A DNA stretch of 54,122 bases from Candidatus Mediterraneibacter guildfordensis (GTDB taxonomy: Bacteria > Bacillota > Clostridia > Lachnospirales > Lachnospiraceae), in contig DXIS01000007.1 of the NCBI GenBank assembly GCA_019112735.1, positions 1 through 54,122 on the forward strand, given 5' to 3'. This document shows positions 15,748 to 25,460 of the stretch, piece after piece. A program made the translations under genes and the position numbers. Each line of letters opens with the position of its first letter. The first letter of the stretch is position 1. Under the pieces are notes generated by a model. The model saw only the letters and a list, made by a program, of their open reading frames with translations, was not told the DNA's origin and ran no database searches.

Positions 15748-18372
15748 ATGAGAGAAAAAATCGTACTGATAGACGGACACAGTATCCTGAACCGCGCGTT
15801 TTACGGGGTGCCGGATCTGACGAATTCGGAAGGTCTTCATACGAATGCGGTATACGGATTTCTGAATATTATGTTTAAGATCCTGGATGAAGAGCAGCCG
15901 GAATATCTGACGGTGACGTTTGACGTGCATGCGCCTACGTTCCGGCATAAGATGTTTGCGGATTATAAAGGGACGAGAAAACCGATGGCCGAGGAACTGC
16001 GGCAGCAGGTGCCGGTGATCAAGGAAGTCCTGAAAGCCATGGATATCGAGATCATCGAGAAAGAAGGCCTGGAGGCGGACGATCTGCTGGGGACGATCTC
16101 CCACCTGTGCGAGGAGAAGGGGATGGACGTCTCCATCATCTCCGGTGACCGGGATACCCTGCAGCTGGCCACGGAACATGTGAAGATCCGCATCCCGAAG
16201 ACGAAGCAGGGCCGGACCGAGGTGGAAGATTATAATGCGGCGGAAGTGAAAGAGCGCTACGGCGTCACACCGAAAGAATTCATCGATGTGAAGGCGCTGA
16301 TGGGCGATGCCTCTGACAACATTCCCGGCGTGCCGGGGGTGGGCGAGAAGACGGCCACGAAGATCATACAGGACTATGGCTGCATTGAAAATGCATACGA
16401 GCATGCGGCCGAGATCAGACCGCCCCGTGCCAGCAAAAATCTGCAGGAGTACTGGGAGCAGGCGAAGATCAGCAAAGTACTGGCGACCATTGACATCCAT
16501 GCGGACATTGAGTTTGACCTGGAATCGGCCCGCCACGGGAATCCTTATACAGGCGCGGCCCACAAGCTCTTCCAGAAGCTGGAGTTTAAAAATATGCTCA
16601 GCCGGTTTGATGTGGAGCGGGTGACGAATGACGTGGAGTCCGCTTTCCGGGAAGTGACGGAGCGGCAGGAGATCGACCGGATCTTTTCGGAAGCGGCGCA
16701 GGCGCCGTGCGTGGGCGCTGCATTTTCCAGGGATCCGGGAAATGTACTGCCGCTCTTTGCCCATCCGTCCGGATACGGCAGGATCGCACTTGCGTGGGGA
16801 CCGGAACAGATCGCGTCCATCCCCTGCGATATGGAACTGAATTTCGATGAACTCTCCGCACGGGTGTCGGAGCTGGCGGCGAAGGTTCCCTGCTTCGCCA
16901 TGTGCGGGCTGAAGGACGCGCTTAAGTTCCTGCCGGATCTGACGCCGGCGGACAGCGGCAGATGTTTTGACAATATTGTGGCGGCGTATCTTCTGAACCC
17001 GCTGAAGAGTGATTATCAGTATGACGACATTGCCCGGGAGCATCTCGGGATGTTGATCGATGAGAAGGCGGACGAGGCGGCAAAATTCTGCTATGAGGCA
17101 TATACCGCCTTCGCTTCGGCGCGGGTGCTTACGAAGAAACTGGAAGAGGCCGGCATGGAGCGGTTGTTCCGGGAGATCGAGATGCCGCTCGTATTTACCC
17201 TTTATCATATGGAAGAGGCCGGCGTGAAAGTCGAGGCGGAGGCATTGAAAGCCTACGGGGATCAGCTGGGGACAAGGATCGTGGAGCTGGAAAAGGAGAT
17301 CTATGATCTGGCCGGCGAGACCTTTAATATCAATTCCCCGAAACAGCTGGGCGTGATCCTTTTTGAGAAGCTTCAGATGCCTCATGCGAAGAAGACGAAG
17401 ACCGGCTATTCAACGGCGGCGGATGTGCTGGAGAAGCTGGCGCCGGACTATCCGGTCGTATCGAAGATCCTGGAGTACCGGCAGCTGACGAAACTTAAAT
17501 CTACCTATGCGGACGGGCTTGCCGCGTTCATCGGGCCGGATGGAAGGATCCACGGAAAATTCAATCAGACCGTGACAGCCACAGGGCGGCTGAGCAGCAC
17601 GGAACCGAACCTGCAGAATATCCCGGTGAGGATGGAACTTGGACGACTGATCCGCAAGGTATTCGTGCCGGAGGACGGATATGTATTTGTGGATGCGGAT
17701 TATTCCCAGATCGAACTGCGCATCCTGGCCCATTGTTCCGGCGACGAGCAGCTGATCCGGGCCTACCGGGAGGCGAGGGATATCCACCGTATGACCGCGT
17801 CCCAGGTATTCCATACGCCTTTTGATGAAGTGACGCCCCTGCAGCGGCGCAATGCCAAGGCGGTCAACTTCGGGATCGTATATGGGATCAGCTCTTTCGG
17901 GCTGAGCCAGGATTTAAGCATTACGAGAAAAGAGGCGGCTCAGTATATCGAGCATTATTTTGAGACTTATCCGGGGATCAAGAAATTCCTGGATGATTCG
18001 GTGGCCCATGCGAAGGAGAATGGCTATGCTGTCACTCTGTTCGGCCGGAGAAGACCGGTCCCGGAACTGAAATCCAGCAATTTCATGCAGCGCAGTTTCG
18101 GGGAGCGTGTGGCTATGAACGCGCCCATCCAGGGAACCGCAGCGGATATTATCAAGATCGCCATGACCGGTGTGGATGAGGAACTGAGGAGGCGGGGGCT
18201 TAGATCCCGGCTGATCCTCCAGGTCCACGATGAACTTCTGATCGAGACCGCAAAAGAGGAAGTCGAAGAGGTGAAAACGATCCTGAAGGATAAAATGGAG
18301 CATGCGGCGGATCTTCTTGTCCCGCTGATCGCGGACATGCACACGGGGCAGAACTGGTACGAGGCAAAATGA
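15748..18372 (+). CDS. polA: DNA polymerase I
   Basis: An 874-residue repair and Okazaki-fragment polymerase. Residues 1 to about 290 are the 5'-3' exonuclease (LIDGHSILNRAFYG, then DASDNIPGVPGVGEKTA). The middle domain lacks the acidic residues of a working 3'-5' exonuclease, as in many Firmicutes. The polymerase domain has motif A DADYSQIELRILAH, motif B RRNAKAVNFGIVYGIS and motif C QVHDELLIE. GGAGG lies just upstream of the ATG. TATACT at 15711-15716 may be its -10. polA, coaE and the following metallohydrolase overlap or nearly touch, so they form one operon. Confidence 0.97.
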   Translation: MREKIVLIDGHSILNRAFYGVPDLTNSEGLHTNAVYGFLNIMFKILDEEQPEYLTVTFDVHAPTFRHKMFADYKGTRKPMAEELRQQVPVIKEVLKAMDIEIIEKEGLEADDLLGTISHLCEEKGMDVSIISGDRDTLQLATEHVKIRIPKTKQGRTEVEDYNAAEVKERYGVTPKEFIDVKALMGDASDNIPGVPGVGEKTATKIIQDYGCIENAYEHAAEIRPPRASKNLQEYWEQAKISKVLATIDIHADIEFDLESARHGNPYTGAAHKLFQKLEFKNMLSRFDVERVTNDVESAFREVTERQEIDRIFSEAAQAPCVGAAFSRDPGNVLPLFAHPSGYGRIALAWGPEQIASIPCDMELNFDELSARVSELAAKVPCFAMCGLKDALKFLPDLTPADSGRCFDNIVAAYLLNPLKSDYQYDDIAREHLGMLIDEKADEAAKFCYEAYTAFASARVLTKKLEEAGMERLFREIEMPLVFTLYHMEEAGVKVEAEALKAYGDQLGTRIVELEKEIYDLAGETFNINSPKQLGVILFEKLQMPHAKKTKTGYSTAADVLEKLAPDYPVVSKILEYRQLTKLKSTYADGLAAFIGPDGRIHGKFNQTVTATGRLSSTEPNLQNIPVRMELGRLIRKVFVPEDGYVFVDADYSQIELRILAHCSGDEQLIRAYREARDIHRMTASQVFHTPFDEVTPLQRRNAKAVNFGIVYGISSFGLSQDLSITRKEAAQYIEHYFETYPGIKKFLDDSVAHAKENGYAVTLFGRRRPVPELKSSNFMQRSFGERVAMNAPIQGTAADIIKIAMTGVDEELRRRGLRSRLILQVHDELLIETAKEEVEEVKTILKDKMEHAADLLVPLIADMHTGQNWYEAK

Positions 18373-18416
18373 TCCGGCTGCGGCGGCAGGATGCAGATGA
18401 AGGGAAGGACGATGAT

Positions 18417-19001
18417 ATGAAAGTTCTTGGCATTACCGGCGGGGTCGGTTCGGGAAAGAGCCGGGTCCTGGGATATCTTGAAGAAGCATACGGTGCGGTC
18501 ATCTGCCAGATGGATGATGTGGCCAGAAAGCTGCAGCAGAAAGGCACCCGCTGCTTCGGGCGGATCGTGGAGACGTTCGGTTTCGGGATCCTCAGTGCGG
18601 ACGGGGAACTTGACCGGGCGGCACTGGGAGCGGTCGTGTTTTCTGATGAAGAACGGTTACATGAGCTGAACGGGATTGTCCATCCGGAAGTGATCCGGGC
18701 AGTCCGGCAGAGGATCCGGGAAAGTGAAGAGAGCGGATGCCCGCTGTTTGTGGTGGAGGCGGCGCTTCTTCCGGATGTGGGCCGGGAGCTCTGCGATGAG
18801 CTGTGGTACATTTACGCGGATGAAGAGGTACGAAGGCAGCGGCTCAGGTCATCCCGCGGCTATACGGATGAAAAGATCACGCAGATGATCGCCTCCCAAC
18901 CCGGGGAAGAACGGTTCCGGGCGGCGTGCGGTACAGTGATCGACAACAGCGGAGATTTTGAAGATACAATGAGACAGATAGGAGAGCATTTGAAACGATG
19001 A
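18417..19001 (+). CDS. coaE: dephospho-CoA kinase
   Basis: It phosphorylates dephospho-CoA in the last step of CoA synthesis. The P-loop GGVGSGKS occupies residues 8-15, followed by the CoaE segments around DDVARKLQQKG and the lid region DEEVRRQRL. The 194-residue length fits the family. An ATG at 18369 overlaps the polA stop, but it would add 16 residues before the P-loop strand. AAGGA at 18405-18409 is 7 bases from the ATG at 18417, which is preferred. The stop overlaps the start of the next gene. Confidence 0.93.
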   Translation: MKVLGITGGVGSGKSRVLGYLEEAYGAVICQMDDVARKLQQKGTRCFGRIVETFGFGILSADGELDRAALGAVVFSDEERLHELNGIVHPEVIRAVRQRIRESEESGCPLFVVEAALLPDVGRELCDELWYIYADEEVRRQRLRSSRGYTDEKITQMIASQPGEERFRAACGTVIDNSGDFEDTMRQIGEHLKR

Positions 19002-19795
19002 GAATGTGCAGTATTGCCAGCGGAAGCAGCGGCAACTGTATCTATGTGGGGAGCGACGACACGCATCTTCTCATTGATACAGGCATCAGTAAAAAAAGGA
19101 TCGAGGAAGGGCTTAATAAACTGGAAATCAAAGGGGAGGAACTGAGCGGGATCCTGATCACCCATGAACATTCCGACCATATCCAGGGGCTGGGCGTATT
19201 CAGCCGGAAGTATGAGATTCCCATTTACGCCACGCCGGGCACGATCGAGGGGATCCGGAGTTATTCGGGGCTTGGGCGCATGCCGGAAGGGCTGCTTCAT
19301 CCCATACATACAGACGAGGCTTTTGTACTGGGGGATGTAACGGTGAACCCCTTTGCCATTTCCCATGACGCCAATGAACCCTCCGGATACCGTCTGGAGT
19401 GCGGCGGCAGGTCGGTGGCGGTGGCGACGGATCTTGGGAAATACGACGACTATACAGTGGAGCATCTGAAAGGACTGGACGCGGTGCTCCTGGAGGCCAA
19501 CCATGACATCCACATGCTGGAGGTCGGGGGCTATCCCTACTACCTGAAACAGCGCATCCTGGGGGATCGGGGGCATCTGTCAAATGAATTGTCAGGGCGT
19601 CTGCTTTGTGATATACTACATGATAATCTGAAGCATATCGTCCTTGGACATCTGAGCAAAGAAAACAATTATGCGAAACTCGCATATGAGACGGTGAAAC
19701 TGGAAGTCACACTTGCCGACAATGAGTACCGGGGAGAAGATCTGGATATGTTTGTCGCCAGCCGTGATACTGTTTCAGATATTATTATGGTCTGA
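18998..19795 (+). CDS. MBL-fold metallohydrolase, WalJ/YycJ-like
   Basis: A 265-residue metallo-beta-lactamase-fold hydrolase whose ATG overlaps the coaE stop in ATGA. The zinc motif THEHSDH is at residues 55-61. Further ligand positions sit in a DLGKYDD segment and in LGHLSKENN near the C-terminus. The N-terminal IASGSSGNCIYVG matches the YycJ/WalJ group, single-domain relatives of the WalK-operon protein linked to cell-wall homeostasis and possibly DNA/RNA cleavage. The role is not proven; neither walR nor walK is present here. Confidence 0.85.
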   Translation: MRMCSIASGSSGNCIYVGSDDTHLLIDTGISKKRIEEGLNKLEIKGEELSGILITHEHSDHIQGLGVFSRKYEIPIYATPGTIEGIRSYSGLGRMPEGLLHPIHTDEAFVLGDVTVNPFAISHDANEPSGYRLECGGRSVAVATDLGKYDDYTVEHLKGLDAVLLEANHDIHMLEVGGYPYYLKQRILGDRGHLSNELSGRLLCDILHDNLKHIVLGHLSKENNYAKLAYETVKLEVTLADNEYRGEDLDMFVASRDTVSDIIMV

Positions 19796-19812
19796 CCGAG
19801 GAGGAAGATGAG

Positions 19813-20085
19813 ATGAAGAAATGTATCGTTACTGTACTTGGAAAGGATACCGTGGGTATCGTCGCAAAGGTGTGCACTTATCTTGCGGAGAATAAGATCA
19901 ATATCCTTGATATTTCCCAGACGATCGTCCAGGGATATTTTAACATGATGGTGATCGCGGACATCTCCGGCATTGAGAAAGATTTCACGGTGGTCTGCGA
20001 TGAGATGGCAAAGCTGGGAGATGAGATCGGCGTGCGCATCCACTGCCAGCGGGAAGATATCTTTGAGAAGATGCACAGACTGTAG
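19813..20085 (+). CDS. small ACT-domain protein (UPF0237 type)
   Basis: A 90-residue stand-alone ACT domain beginning [20 protein letters not shown], the classic amino-acid-sensing fold. The length and ending match the UPF0237 group. It lies 17 bases after the metallohydrolase gene and 17 bases before the PFL-family gene. Those two families are commonly adjacent in Firmicutes, suggesting the ACT protein binds a ligand and regulates its partner. The ligand is unknown. Confidence 0.85.
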   Translation: MKKCIVTVLGKDTVGIVAKVCTYLAENKINILDISQTIVQGYFNMMVIADISGIEKDFTVVCDEMAKLGDEIGVRIHCQREDIFEKMHRL

Positions 20086-20102
20086 AAGCGAGGACGGATA
20101 TT

Positions 20103-21467
20103 ATGATAAATATGTATGAAGTGTCAGAAACAAATGAGATGATCGAGCACGAAAATCTGGACGTGCGTACGATCACCCTGGGGATCAGCCTTCTGGACTG
20201 CATTGATTCTGACCTGGATGAACTGAACCGGAAGATCTATGAGAAGATCACAAATACGGCAAAAGACCTGGTTGCGGTCGGTGCGGATATTGAAAAGGAA
20301 TTCGGGATCCCGATCGTCAATAAGCGGATCTCCATCACGCCCATCGCCCTTGTGGGCGCGGCAGCCTGCAAAACGCCGGAGGATTTCGTGGAGATCGCGA
20401 AGACGCTGGACCGCGCGGCGCAGACCGTAGGAGTGAACTTTATCGGCGGGTATTCCGCCCTTGTTTCCAAAGGTATGACGCAGAGCGATGAGAACCTGAT
20501 CCGTTCGATCCCGCAGGCCCTTGCGGTGACGGAGCGAATCTGCAGTTCTGTTAATGTAGGTTCCACCCGGACCGGCATCAACATGGATGCGGTGCGCCTG
20601 TGCGGCGAGATCGTGAAAGCCACGGCGGAAGCCACAAAAGAGCGGGATTCCCTCGGCTGTGCGAAACTGGTCGTATTCTGTAATGCGCCGGATGACAATC
20701 CGTTCATGGCGGGGGCGTTCCTCGGGGTGACGGAAGCGGACGCGGTGATCAATGTAGGCGTCAGCGGACCGGGCGTGGTAAAGAAAGCGCTTGAGAAAGT
20801 GCGTGGAAAAGGATTCGAGGAACTCTGTGAGATGATCAAGAAGACAGCCTTTAAGGTGACCCGTGTGGGTCAGCTGGTGGCCGGCGAGGCATCGAAGCGC
20901 CTTGGCGTGCCGTTCGGCATCGTAGATCTCTCCCTGGCGCCGACCCCGGCGGTCGGGGACAGTGTGGCGGAGATCCTGGAGGAGATCGGCCTGGAGCGCG
21001 TGGGCGCCCCGGGAACAACGGCGGCCCTTGCTCTGCTCAATGACCAGGTGAAGAAGGGCGGCGTGATGGCTTCATCCTATGTAGGGGGCTTAAGCGGCGC
21101 GTTTATTCCGGTGAGCGAGGACCAGGGCATGATCGACGCCGTCCATGCAGGCTCCCTGACCCTGGAGAAACTGGAGGCCATGACCTGTGTCTGCTCCGTG
21201 GGGCTTGATATGATCGCCATCCCGGGCAGGACTTCAGCCAGCACCATCGCCGGCATCATCGCGGATGAGATGGCTATCGGCATGGTGAACCAGAAGACGA
21301 CAGCCGTGCGCCTCATCCCGGTCATCGGAAAAGATGTGGGCGATATGGCGGAGTTCGGCGGTCTGCTCGGCTACGCGCCGATCATGCCGGTCAATGAATT
21401 CGGCTGCGAGACATTTGTCAGCAGGAAAGGCCGTATCCCGGCGCCGATCCACAGTTTTAAGAACTAA
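20103..21467 (+). CDS. PFL-family protein of unknown function (UPF0210/DUF711)
   Basis: A 454-residue cytosolic protein of the UPF0210 group, whose fold is related to the pyruvate formate-lyase/ribonucleotide-reductase barrel. Recognisable stretches include [26 protein letters not shown] and the near C-terminal [10 protein letters not shown] and [12 protein letters not shown]. No glycyl-radical signature is visible, so radical chemistry should not be assumed. It is paired with the ACT-domain gene just upstream. A second ATG lies three codons in. Confidence 0.85.
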   Translation: MINMYEVSETNEMIEHENLDVRTITLGISLLDCIDSDLDELNRKIYEKITNTAKDLVAVGADIEKEFGIPIVNKRISITPIALVGAAACKTPEDFVEIAKTLDRAAQTVGVNFIGGYSALVSKGMTQSDENLIRSIPQALAVTERICSSVNVGSTRTGINMDAVRLCGEIVKATAEATKERDSLGCAKLVVFCNAPDDNPFMAGAFLGVTEADAVINVGVSGPGVVKKALEKVRGKGFEELCEMIKKTAFKVTRVGQLVAGEASKRLGVPFGIVDLSLAPTPAVGDSVAEILEEIGLERVGAPGTTAALALLNDQVKKGGVMASSYVGGLSGAFIPVSEDQGMIDAVHAGSLTLEKLEAMTCVCSVGLDMIAIPGRTSASTIAGIIADEMAIGMVNQKTTAVRLIPVIGKDVGDMAEFGGLLGYAPIMPVNEFGCETFVSRKGRIPAPIHSFKN

Positions 21468-21501
21468 TTGAGAGATATGCAGATTACAACAGGAGACTTA
21501 T

Positions 21502-22359
21502 ATGAGCAAAGTTGCGATCGTTACAGACAGTAACAGTGGAATCACACAGGCAAAAGGAAAAGAACTGGGCATCTATGTGCAGCCCATGCCGTTTTTTATC
21601 GACGGGAAGATCTATTATGAAGATATCACGCTGACCCAGGAACAGTTTTATGAAAAACTGGGTGCGGATTCGGATATTTCCACCTCCCAGCCCTCACCGG
21701 GAAGCGTGATGGAACTTTGGGAGAAGCTTCTTAAAGAATACGACCAGATCGTATGCATCCCCATGTCCAGCGGATTGAGCAGCACGTGCTTTACGGCTAT
21801 GTCCATTGCTGAAGAATATAAGGGACGGGTCCAGGTTGTCAATAACCAGCGGATCTCTGTCACGCTGGAGCAGTCCGTCTATGACGCCATGCATCTCCGC
21901 GACCAGGGCATGAATGCCTGTGAGATCAAAGAAGTGCTGGAGCGCGAGAAGATGCTGTCCAGCATCTATATCACGGTCGATACATTGAAATATCTGAAAA
22001 AAGGCGGCAGGATCACCCCCGCGGCGGCAGCCATCGGTACGGTGCTCAACCTGAAGCCGGTGCTCCAGATCCAGGGTGAGAAGCTGGATGCCTATGCGAA
22101 AGTGCGCGGCTGGAAGGCGGCGAAGAAGACCATGCTGAACGCCATGGAAAAAGACCTGAATGAACGCTTTGCGGATGCGAAAGACCAGATGCTCCTTGGG
22201 CTTGCCTATACCTGTACAAAAGAAGAGGCAAAAGAGTGGAAACGTGAGATCCAGGAACGGTTCCCGGGATATGAAATGCTGGAAGCGCCGCTGTCCTTAA
22301 GCGTGGCCTGCCATATCGGGCCGGGCGCCATGGCGATCACCTGTATGAAGCGGGCGTAG
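21502..22359 (+). CDS. DegV-family fatty-acid-binding protein
   Basis: A 285-residue DegV/EDD-fold protein. The N-terminus VAIVTDSNSGIT and the DISTSQPSPG segment with its binding serine/threonine residues are typical, as is the later KYLKKGGRI stretch. Family members (FakB) bind fatty acids and present them to the kinase FakA. No fakA-like gene is in the window. AGGAG precedes the ATG at good distance. Confidence 0.9.
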   Translation: MSKVAIVTDSNSGITQAKGKELGIYVQPMPFFIDGKIYYEDITLTQEQFYEKLGADSDISTSQPSPGSVMELWEKLLKEYDQIVCIPMSSGLSSTCFTAMSIAEEYKGRVQVVNNQRISVTLEQSVYDAMHLRDQGMNACEIKEVLEREKMLSSIYITVDTLKYLKKGGRITPAAAAIGTVLNLKPVLQIQGEKLDAYAKVRGWKAAKKTMLNAMEKDLNERFADAKDQMLLGLAYTCTKEEAKEWKREIQERFPGYEMLEAPLSLSVACHIGPGAMAITCMKRA

Positions 22360-22401
22360 ATCATCTTTCTTAAAATTAATAGAATTCAGAATGTATCTAA
22401 A

Positions 22402-22436
22402 AAGACAGGCCGGGGAACCATATCGTTCCCCGGCCC
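22402..22436. terminator. bidirectional terminator
   Basis: GGCCGGGGAAC at 22408-22418 and GTTCCCCGGCC at 22425-22435 form a perfect 11-base stem. On the minus strand it is followed by TGTCTTTTTAG, so it serves mainly the symporter gene; on the plus strand the T tract is poor. Confidence 0.8.
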
Positions 22437-22445
22437 AATCTGTAT

Positions 22446-23810
22446 TTATCCGATCCCCCCGAAGAAGATCCCAAGTACATACACGACCAGCGCCACACCG
22501 CAGAAGACGTATTTTGTCATAGGTTCGAACCAGTGACCGAGGGTGCGGTTCCGACCAAGCTGTACGGCATTTCGTGCAAATGTCTTTCCGCAGATCCAGA
22601 ACATGGTGATACCGGCCAACAGGGCCCCCAGCGGGATGACATAGATGGAAATGGTATCCATCCAGGGGCTTAAGATGTCGCCTTCAACAAAGATCCCGAC
22701 GGCGGCCGTTACCGTGCCGACCAGGGCAAGGGAAACTTTCCTGGACCAGCCGAACCGGGACTGGAGCGCCTCTGCGGGACTTTCCAGCAGGTTGATAAGG
22801 GACGTCGCGCCGGCGAACAGGACGGCCAGGAAGAAGAGGATGGCAAAGACCTGTCCGAACGGGATGCTGCGGATGACGGTCGGGATGGTGATGAATAGAA
22901 GTCCCGGACCGGAGTTCGGTTCCATTCCGTAGGCGAATACAGCGGGGATGATCACCAGTCCGGAGAGGAGCGCGGCAAATGTGTCAAAGATGGCCACGTA
23001 TTTGGCGCTGCTTACAATATCTACATCGGATTTCAGATAGCTTCCGTAAACAACGGTCCCGCTTCCTGCAACGGACAGGGAGAAGAAGGCCTGCCCCATG
23101 GCGTACACCCAGGTCTTCGGATTGGCCATGGCGGACCAGTCCGGTTTGAACAGATAGGCATATCCTTCGGCTGCGCCGTCCAGGAATGCCACCCGGATGG
23201 CAAGGAACAGGAAAAGCACATAAAATGCAGGCATCATGATCTTGTTGACTTTCTCAATGCCGCGTGCAATGCCGAAAGACATACAGATCAATACAAGGAC
23301 AAGCCCCAGAAGATGCCAGGGGATGCTGCCGAAGTTCTGAGAAAGGACAGTGAACACCTGTGCCGGATCCTCATCATTCACAATGGAGCCTGTAACCGCG
23401 TCGGCGAGGAACTTCAGGATCCAGCCGATGATCACGCTGTATCCGATGGCGATGCCAAGGGATCCGATGACCGGGATGAGGCCGATCACAGTTCCGGCCG
23501 CGGAACCGTTCCGGCTGCCGGCATCTGAACCGGATTTACCGGAAAAGCGCATTTCAAATGCCTTGCGGAAGGCGCCGAGAGGACCGGAATGCATGGCGCG
23601 GCCGAATGCCATTTCGCCGATGACCCCGGAAAATCCGATCAGGACAACGAAGATCAGATAGGGGATGAGGAATGCGGCCCCGCCGAACTCGCCGATCCGG
23701 TAGGGGAACATCCAGATGTTCGCCATGCCGACGGCGCTTCCGATGCAGGAGACGATGAAGCCCCACTTGTTATTGAATTTGTCTTCTGTTATATTTGTTT
23801 TTGAAGCCAT
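22446..23810 (-). CDS. neurotransmitter:sodium symporter (NSS) family transporter
   Basis: A 454-residue inner-membrane protein with about 11-12 helices, of the LeuT/NSS family that couples sodium entry to uptake of amino acids or related solutes. TM1 carries the unwound binding segment in GSAVGMANIWMFPYRIG. The substrate cannot be told. The ATG at 23810 follows an AAGGAAAGAGAG purine tract. Codons upstream to 23879 are open but are not NSS-like. It is monocistronic, between two convergent or divergent neighbours. Confidence 0.9.
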   Translation of the reverse strand: MASKTNITEDKFNNKWGFIVSCIGSAVGMANIWMFPYRIGEFGGAAFLIPYLIFVVLIGFSGVIGEMAFGRAMHSGPLGAFRKAFEMRFSGKSGSDAGSRNGSAAGTVIGLIPVIGSLGIAIGYSVIIGWILKFLADAVTGSIVNDEDPAQVFTVLSQNFGSIPWHLLGLVLVLICMSFGIARGIEKVNKIMMPAFYVLFLFLAIRVAFLDGAAEGYAYLFKPDWSAMANPKTWVYAMGQAFFSLSVAGSGTVVYGSYLKSDVDIVSSAKYVAIFDTFAALLSGLVIIPAVFAYGMEPNSGPGLLFITIPTVIRSIPFGQVFAILFFLAVLFAGATSLINLLESPAEALQSRFGWSRKVSLALVGTVTAAVGIFVEGDILSPWMDTISIYVIPLGALLAGITMFWICGKTFARNAVQLGRNRTLGHWFEPMTKYVFCGVALVVYVLGIFFGGIG

Positions 23811-23886
23811 AAATGTATCTCTCTTTCCTTTTGGATCTGTGCGCCGCAGAACCCGCGGATACAGGTTGCGTGTGCGCAATGCAGTT

Positions 23887-23912
23887 ATTATACCACGTGC
23901 GCCGTGATTATA
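23887..23912 (-). promoter_or_regulatory. two extended -10 promoters for the symporter
   Basis: On the minus strand the sequence TGGTATAAT occurs twice, with TATAAT at 23912-23907 and at 23892-23887, 20 bases apart. Each carries the TGn extension. No good -35 is seen for either. Confidence 0.55.
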
Positions 23913-23948
23913 CCAGTTGAAGCTGTGCCGAAATGTTTTGAAAAACAG

Positions 23949-23977
23949 TTGACAAAGGGGATGTGGTGTGATAAATT
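23949..23977 (+). promoter_or_regulatory. promoter for infC operon
   Basis: A perfect TTGACA at 23949-23954, 17 bases, TAAATT at 23972-23977. It starts a leader of nearly 190 bases before infC. Confidence 0.65.
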
Positions 23978-24096
23978 AGACGGTGCGTAAAGCAAAAAAC
24001 AAAGTAGAGTATCCACTCTCACCATAGCACGATCGGGTGACTATTGGTCTGATAATGATGCAGCGGTTCCGGAGTCCGGAACGTTTTACTGATTGT

Positions 24097-24126
24097 CGGG
24101 TGGATATGATATTCACTCGTTTTTTT
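24097..24126 (+). terminator. attenuator terminator in the infC-rpmI-rplT leader
   Basis: A ten-pair stem from 24097-24106 with 24110-24119 (two G-T pairs, 3-base loop), followed by seven T. Upstream a perfect hairpin lies at 24066-24082. The TCGGGTG at 24033-24039 repeats the terminator's left arm and could compete for its right arm. The placement matches the L20-type leaders of Firmicutes infC operons, in which ribosomal protein L20 controls read-through. Confidence 0.75.
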
Positions 24127-24177
24127 GTGTTATGCATGGGAAACCTGAAGGAATTCATGTGACGGAGGTATACAGCA

Positions 24178-24684
24178 ATTAGCGATTTAATGATTAACGA
24201 GCAGATCAGAGACAGAGAGATCCGTCTGATCAGCGAGAATGGAGAGCAGTTAGGTATCATGTCAGCCCGTGAGGCTTTGAAAATCGCACAGGAAGCAGAA
24301 CTTGATCTGGTTAAGATCGCGCCCATGGCAAAGCCGCCTGTCTGCAAGATCATTGACTACGGCAAGTACAAATATGAGCAGACAAGGAAGGAAAAAGAGG
24401 CGAGAAAGAAGCAGAAGACGGTTGAGATCAAAGAAGTCCGTCTTTCGCCGAACATCGACACCAACGATCTGAACACAAAGATCAACAATGCGAAGAAGTT
24501 TATCTCAAAGGGAAATAAGGTGAAAGTCACACTTCGTTTCCGCGGAAGAGAAATGGCGCATGTTCAGCAGAGCAAACATATTCTCGACGATTTCGCAGAA
24601 ACTCTTGCGGATATCGCGGTGGTTGAGAAACCGGCCAAGATGGAAGGAAGAGCGATGAGCATGGTTTTAACTGAAAAACGTTAA
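24178..24684 (+). CDS. infC: translation initiation factor IF-3 (AUU start)
   Basis: IF-3 binds the 30S subunit and proofreads start-codon choice. The protein is 168 residues: an N-domain with the motif MINEQIRDREIRLI, a lysine-rich linker, and a C-domain with RFRGREMAHVQQS. The start is ATT at 24178, read as Met: GGAGG at 24164-24168 is 9 bases away, while the first ATG at 24190 is 21 bases away. An AUU start is the known basis for IF-3 autoregulation and matches B. subtilis practice. It leads the conserved infC-rpmI-rplT operon. Confidence 0.95.
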   Translation: MSDLMINEQIRDREIRLISENGEQLGIMSAREALKIAQEAELDLVKIAPMAKPPVCKIIDYGKYKYEQTRKEKEARKKQKTVEIKEVRLSPNIDTNDLNTKINNAKKFISKGNKVKVTLRFRGREMAHVQQSKHILDDFAETLADIAVVEKPAKMEGRAMSMVLTEKR

Positions 24685-24741
24685 AATGGATATGTCCGGG
24701 ATGAAGATCCGGCAGGCAGCACAATAAAGGAGGAAATTATC

Positions 24742-24939
24742 ATGCCAAAAATCAAAACAAACAGAGCAGCAGCAAAGCGCTTCAAAGTGACAGGTACAGG
24801 GAAACTGAAAAGAAATAAAGCTTACAAGAGCCATATCTTAACAAAGAAGTCTACAAAGAGAAAAAGAAATCTCAGACAGTCTACGATTACTGATGCAACT
24901 AACGTAAAGAACATGAAGAAGGTTCTGCCGTATCTGTAA
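24742..24939 (+). CDS. rpmI: 50S ribosomal protein L35
   Basis: A 65-residue basic protein beginning [20 protein letters not shown], the standard L35 start, with the KRNLR segment near the end. AAAGGAGG precedes the ATG. It is the second gene of the infC operon. Confidence 0.97.
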   Translation: MPKIKTNRAAAKRFKVTGTGKLKRNKAYKSHILTKKSTKRKRNLRQSTITDATNVKNMKKVLPYL

Positions 24940-25026
24940 GCCGCAGTTTGTCCGCGCGGATGTGCGGAGCAGCGTGATGAAGGTACAGACGGTACATTGT
25001 TTTCGATAATTTAGGAGGATTAAGAA

Positions 25027-25383
25027 ATGGCAAGAATCAAAGGCGGAATGAACGCTAAGAAGAAACATAACAGAACACTGAAACTCGCAAAAGGATACAG
25101 AGGAGCACGTTCCAAACAGTACAGAGTGGCTAAGCAGTCTGTCATGAGAGCTCTTACTTCCGCATATGCAGGAAGAAAGCAGCGCAAACGTCAGATGAGA
25201 CAGCTCTGGATCGCACGTATTAACGCTGCGGCAAGAATGAACGGCCTGTCCTACAGCAAGTTCATGCACGGCCTGAAAGTGGCTAACGTTGACATCAACA
25301 GAAAGATGCTGGCAGACCTTGCTGTAAATGACAAAGAAGGTTTCGCATCACTTGCAGCTCTTGCAAAAGAGAAGATCGCGTAG
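25027..25383 (+). CDS. rplT: 50S ribosomal protein L20
   Basis: A 118-residue protein with the typical basic N-terminal tail ([15 protein letters not shown]) and the globular part around [14 protein letters not shown]20 nucleates 50S assembly and in Firmicutes represses its own operon through the leader. It is the last gene before a strong terminator. Confidence 0.97.
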   Translation: MARIKGGMNAKKKHNRTLKLAKGYRGARSKQYRVAKQSVMRALTSAYAGRKQRKRQMRQLWIARINAAARMNGLSYSKFMHGLKVANVDINRKMLADLAVNDKEGFASLAALAKEKIA

Positions 25384-25394
25384 TAAAATGATTA

Positions 25395-25435
25395 CAGAAG
25401 CCCGGTCCCGGTTGGGATTCGGGCTTCTGTTTTTT
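25395..25435 (+). terminator. terminator of the infC operon
   Basis: CAGAAGCCCG at 25395-25404 pairs perfectly with CGGGCTTCTG at 25420-25429, then six T. Confidence 0.93.
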
Positions 25436-25460
25436 AGAAAAGAAACAGGGAGTGACAGCG

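Noticed and set aside
15727..17385. 552-codon open frame on the minus strand under polA
   Set aside because: It lies entirely opposite a clear polA coding frame; the sequence is His/Arg/Leu-rich with no domain pattern. It is a by-product of codon bias.
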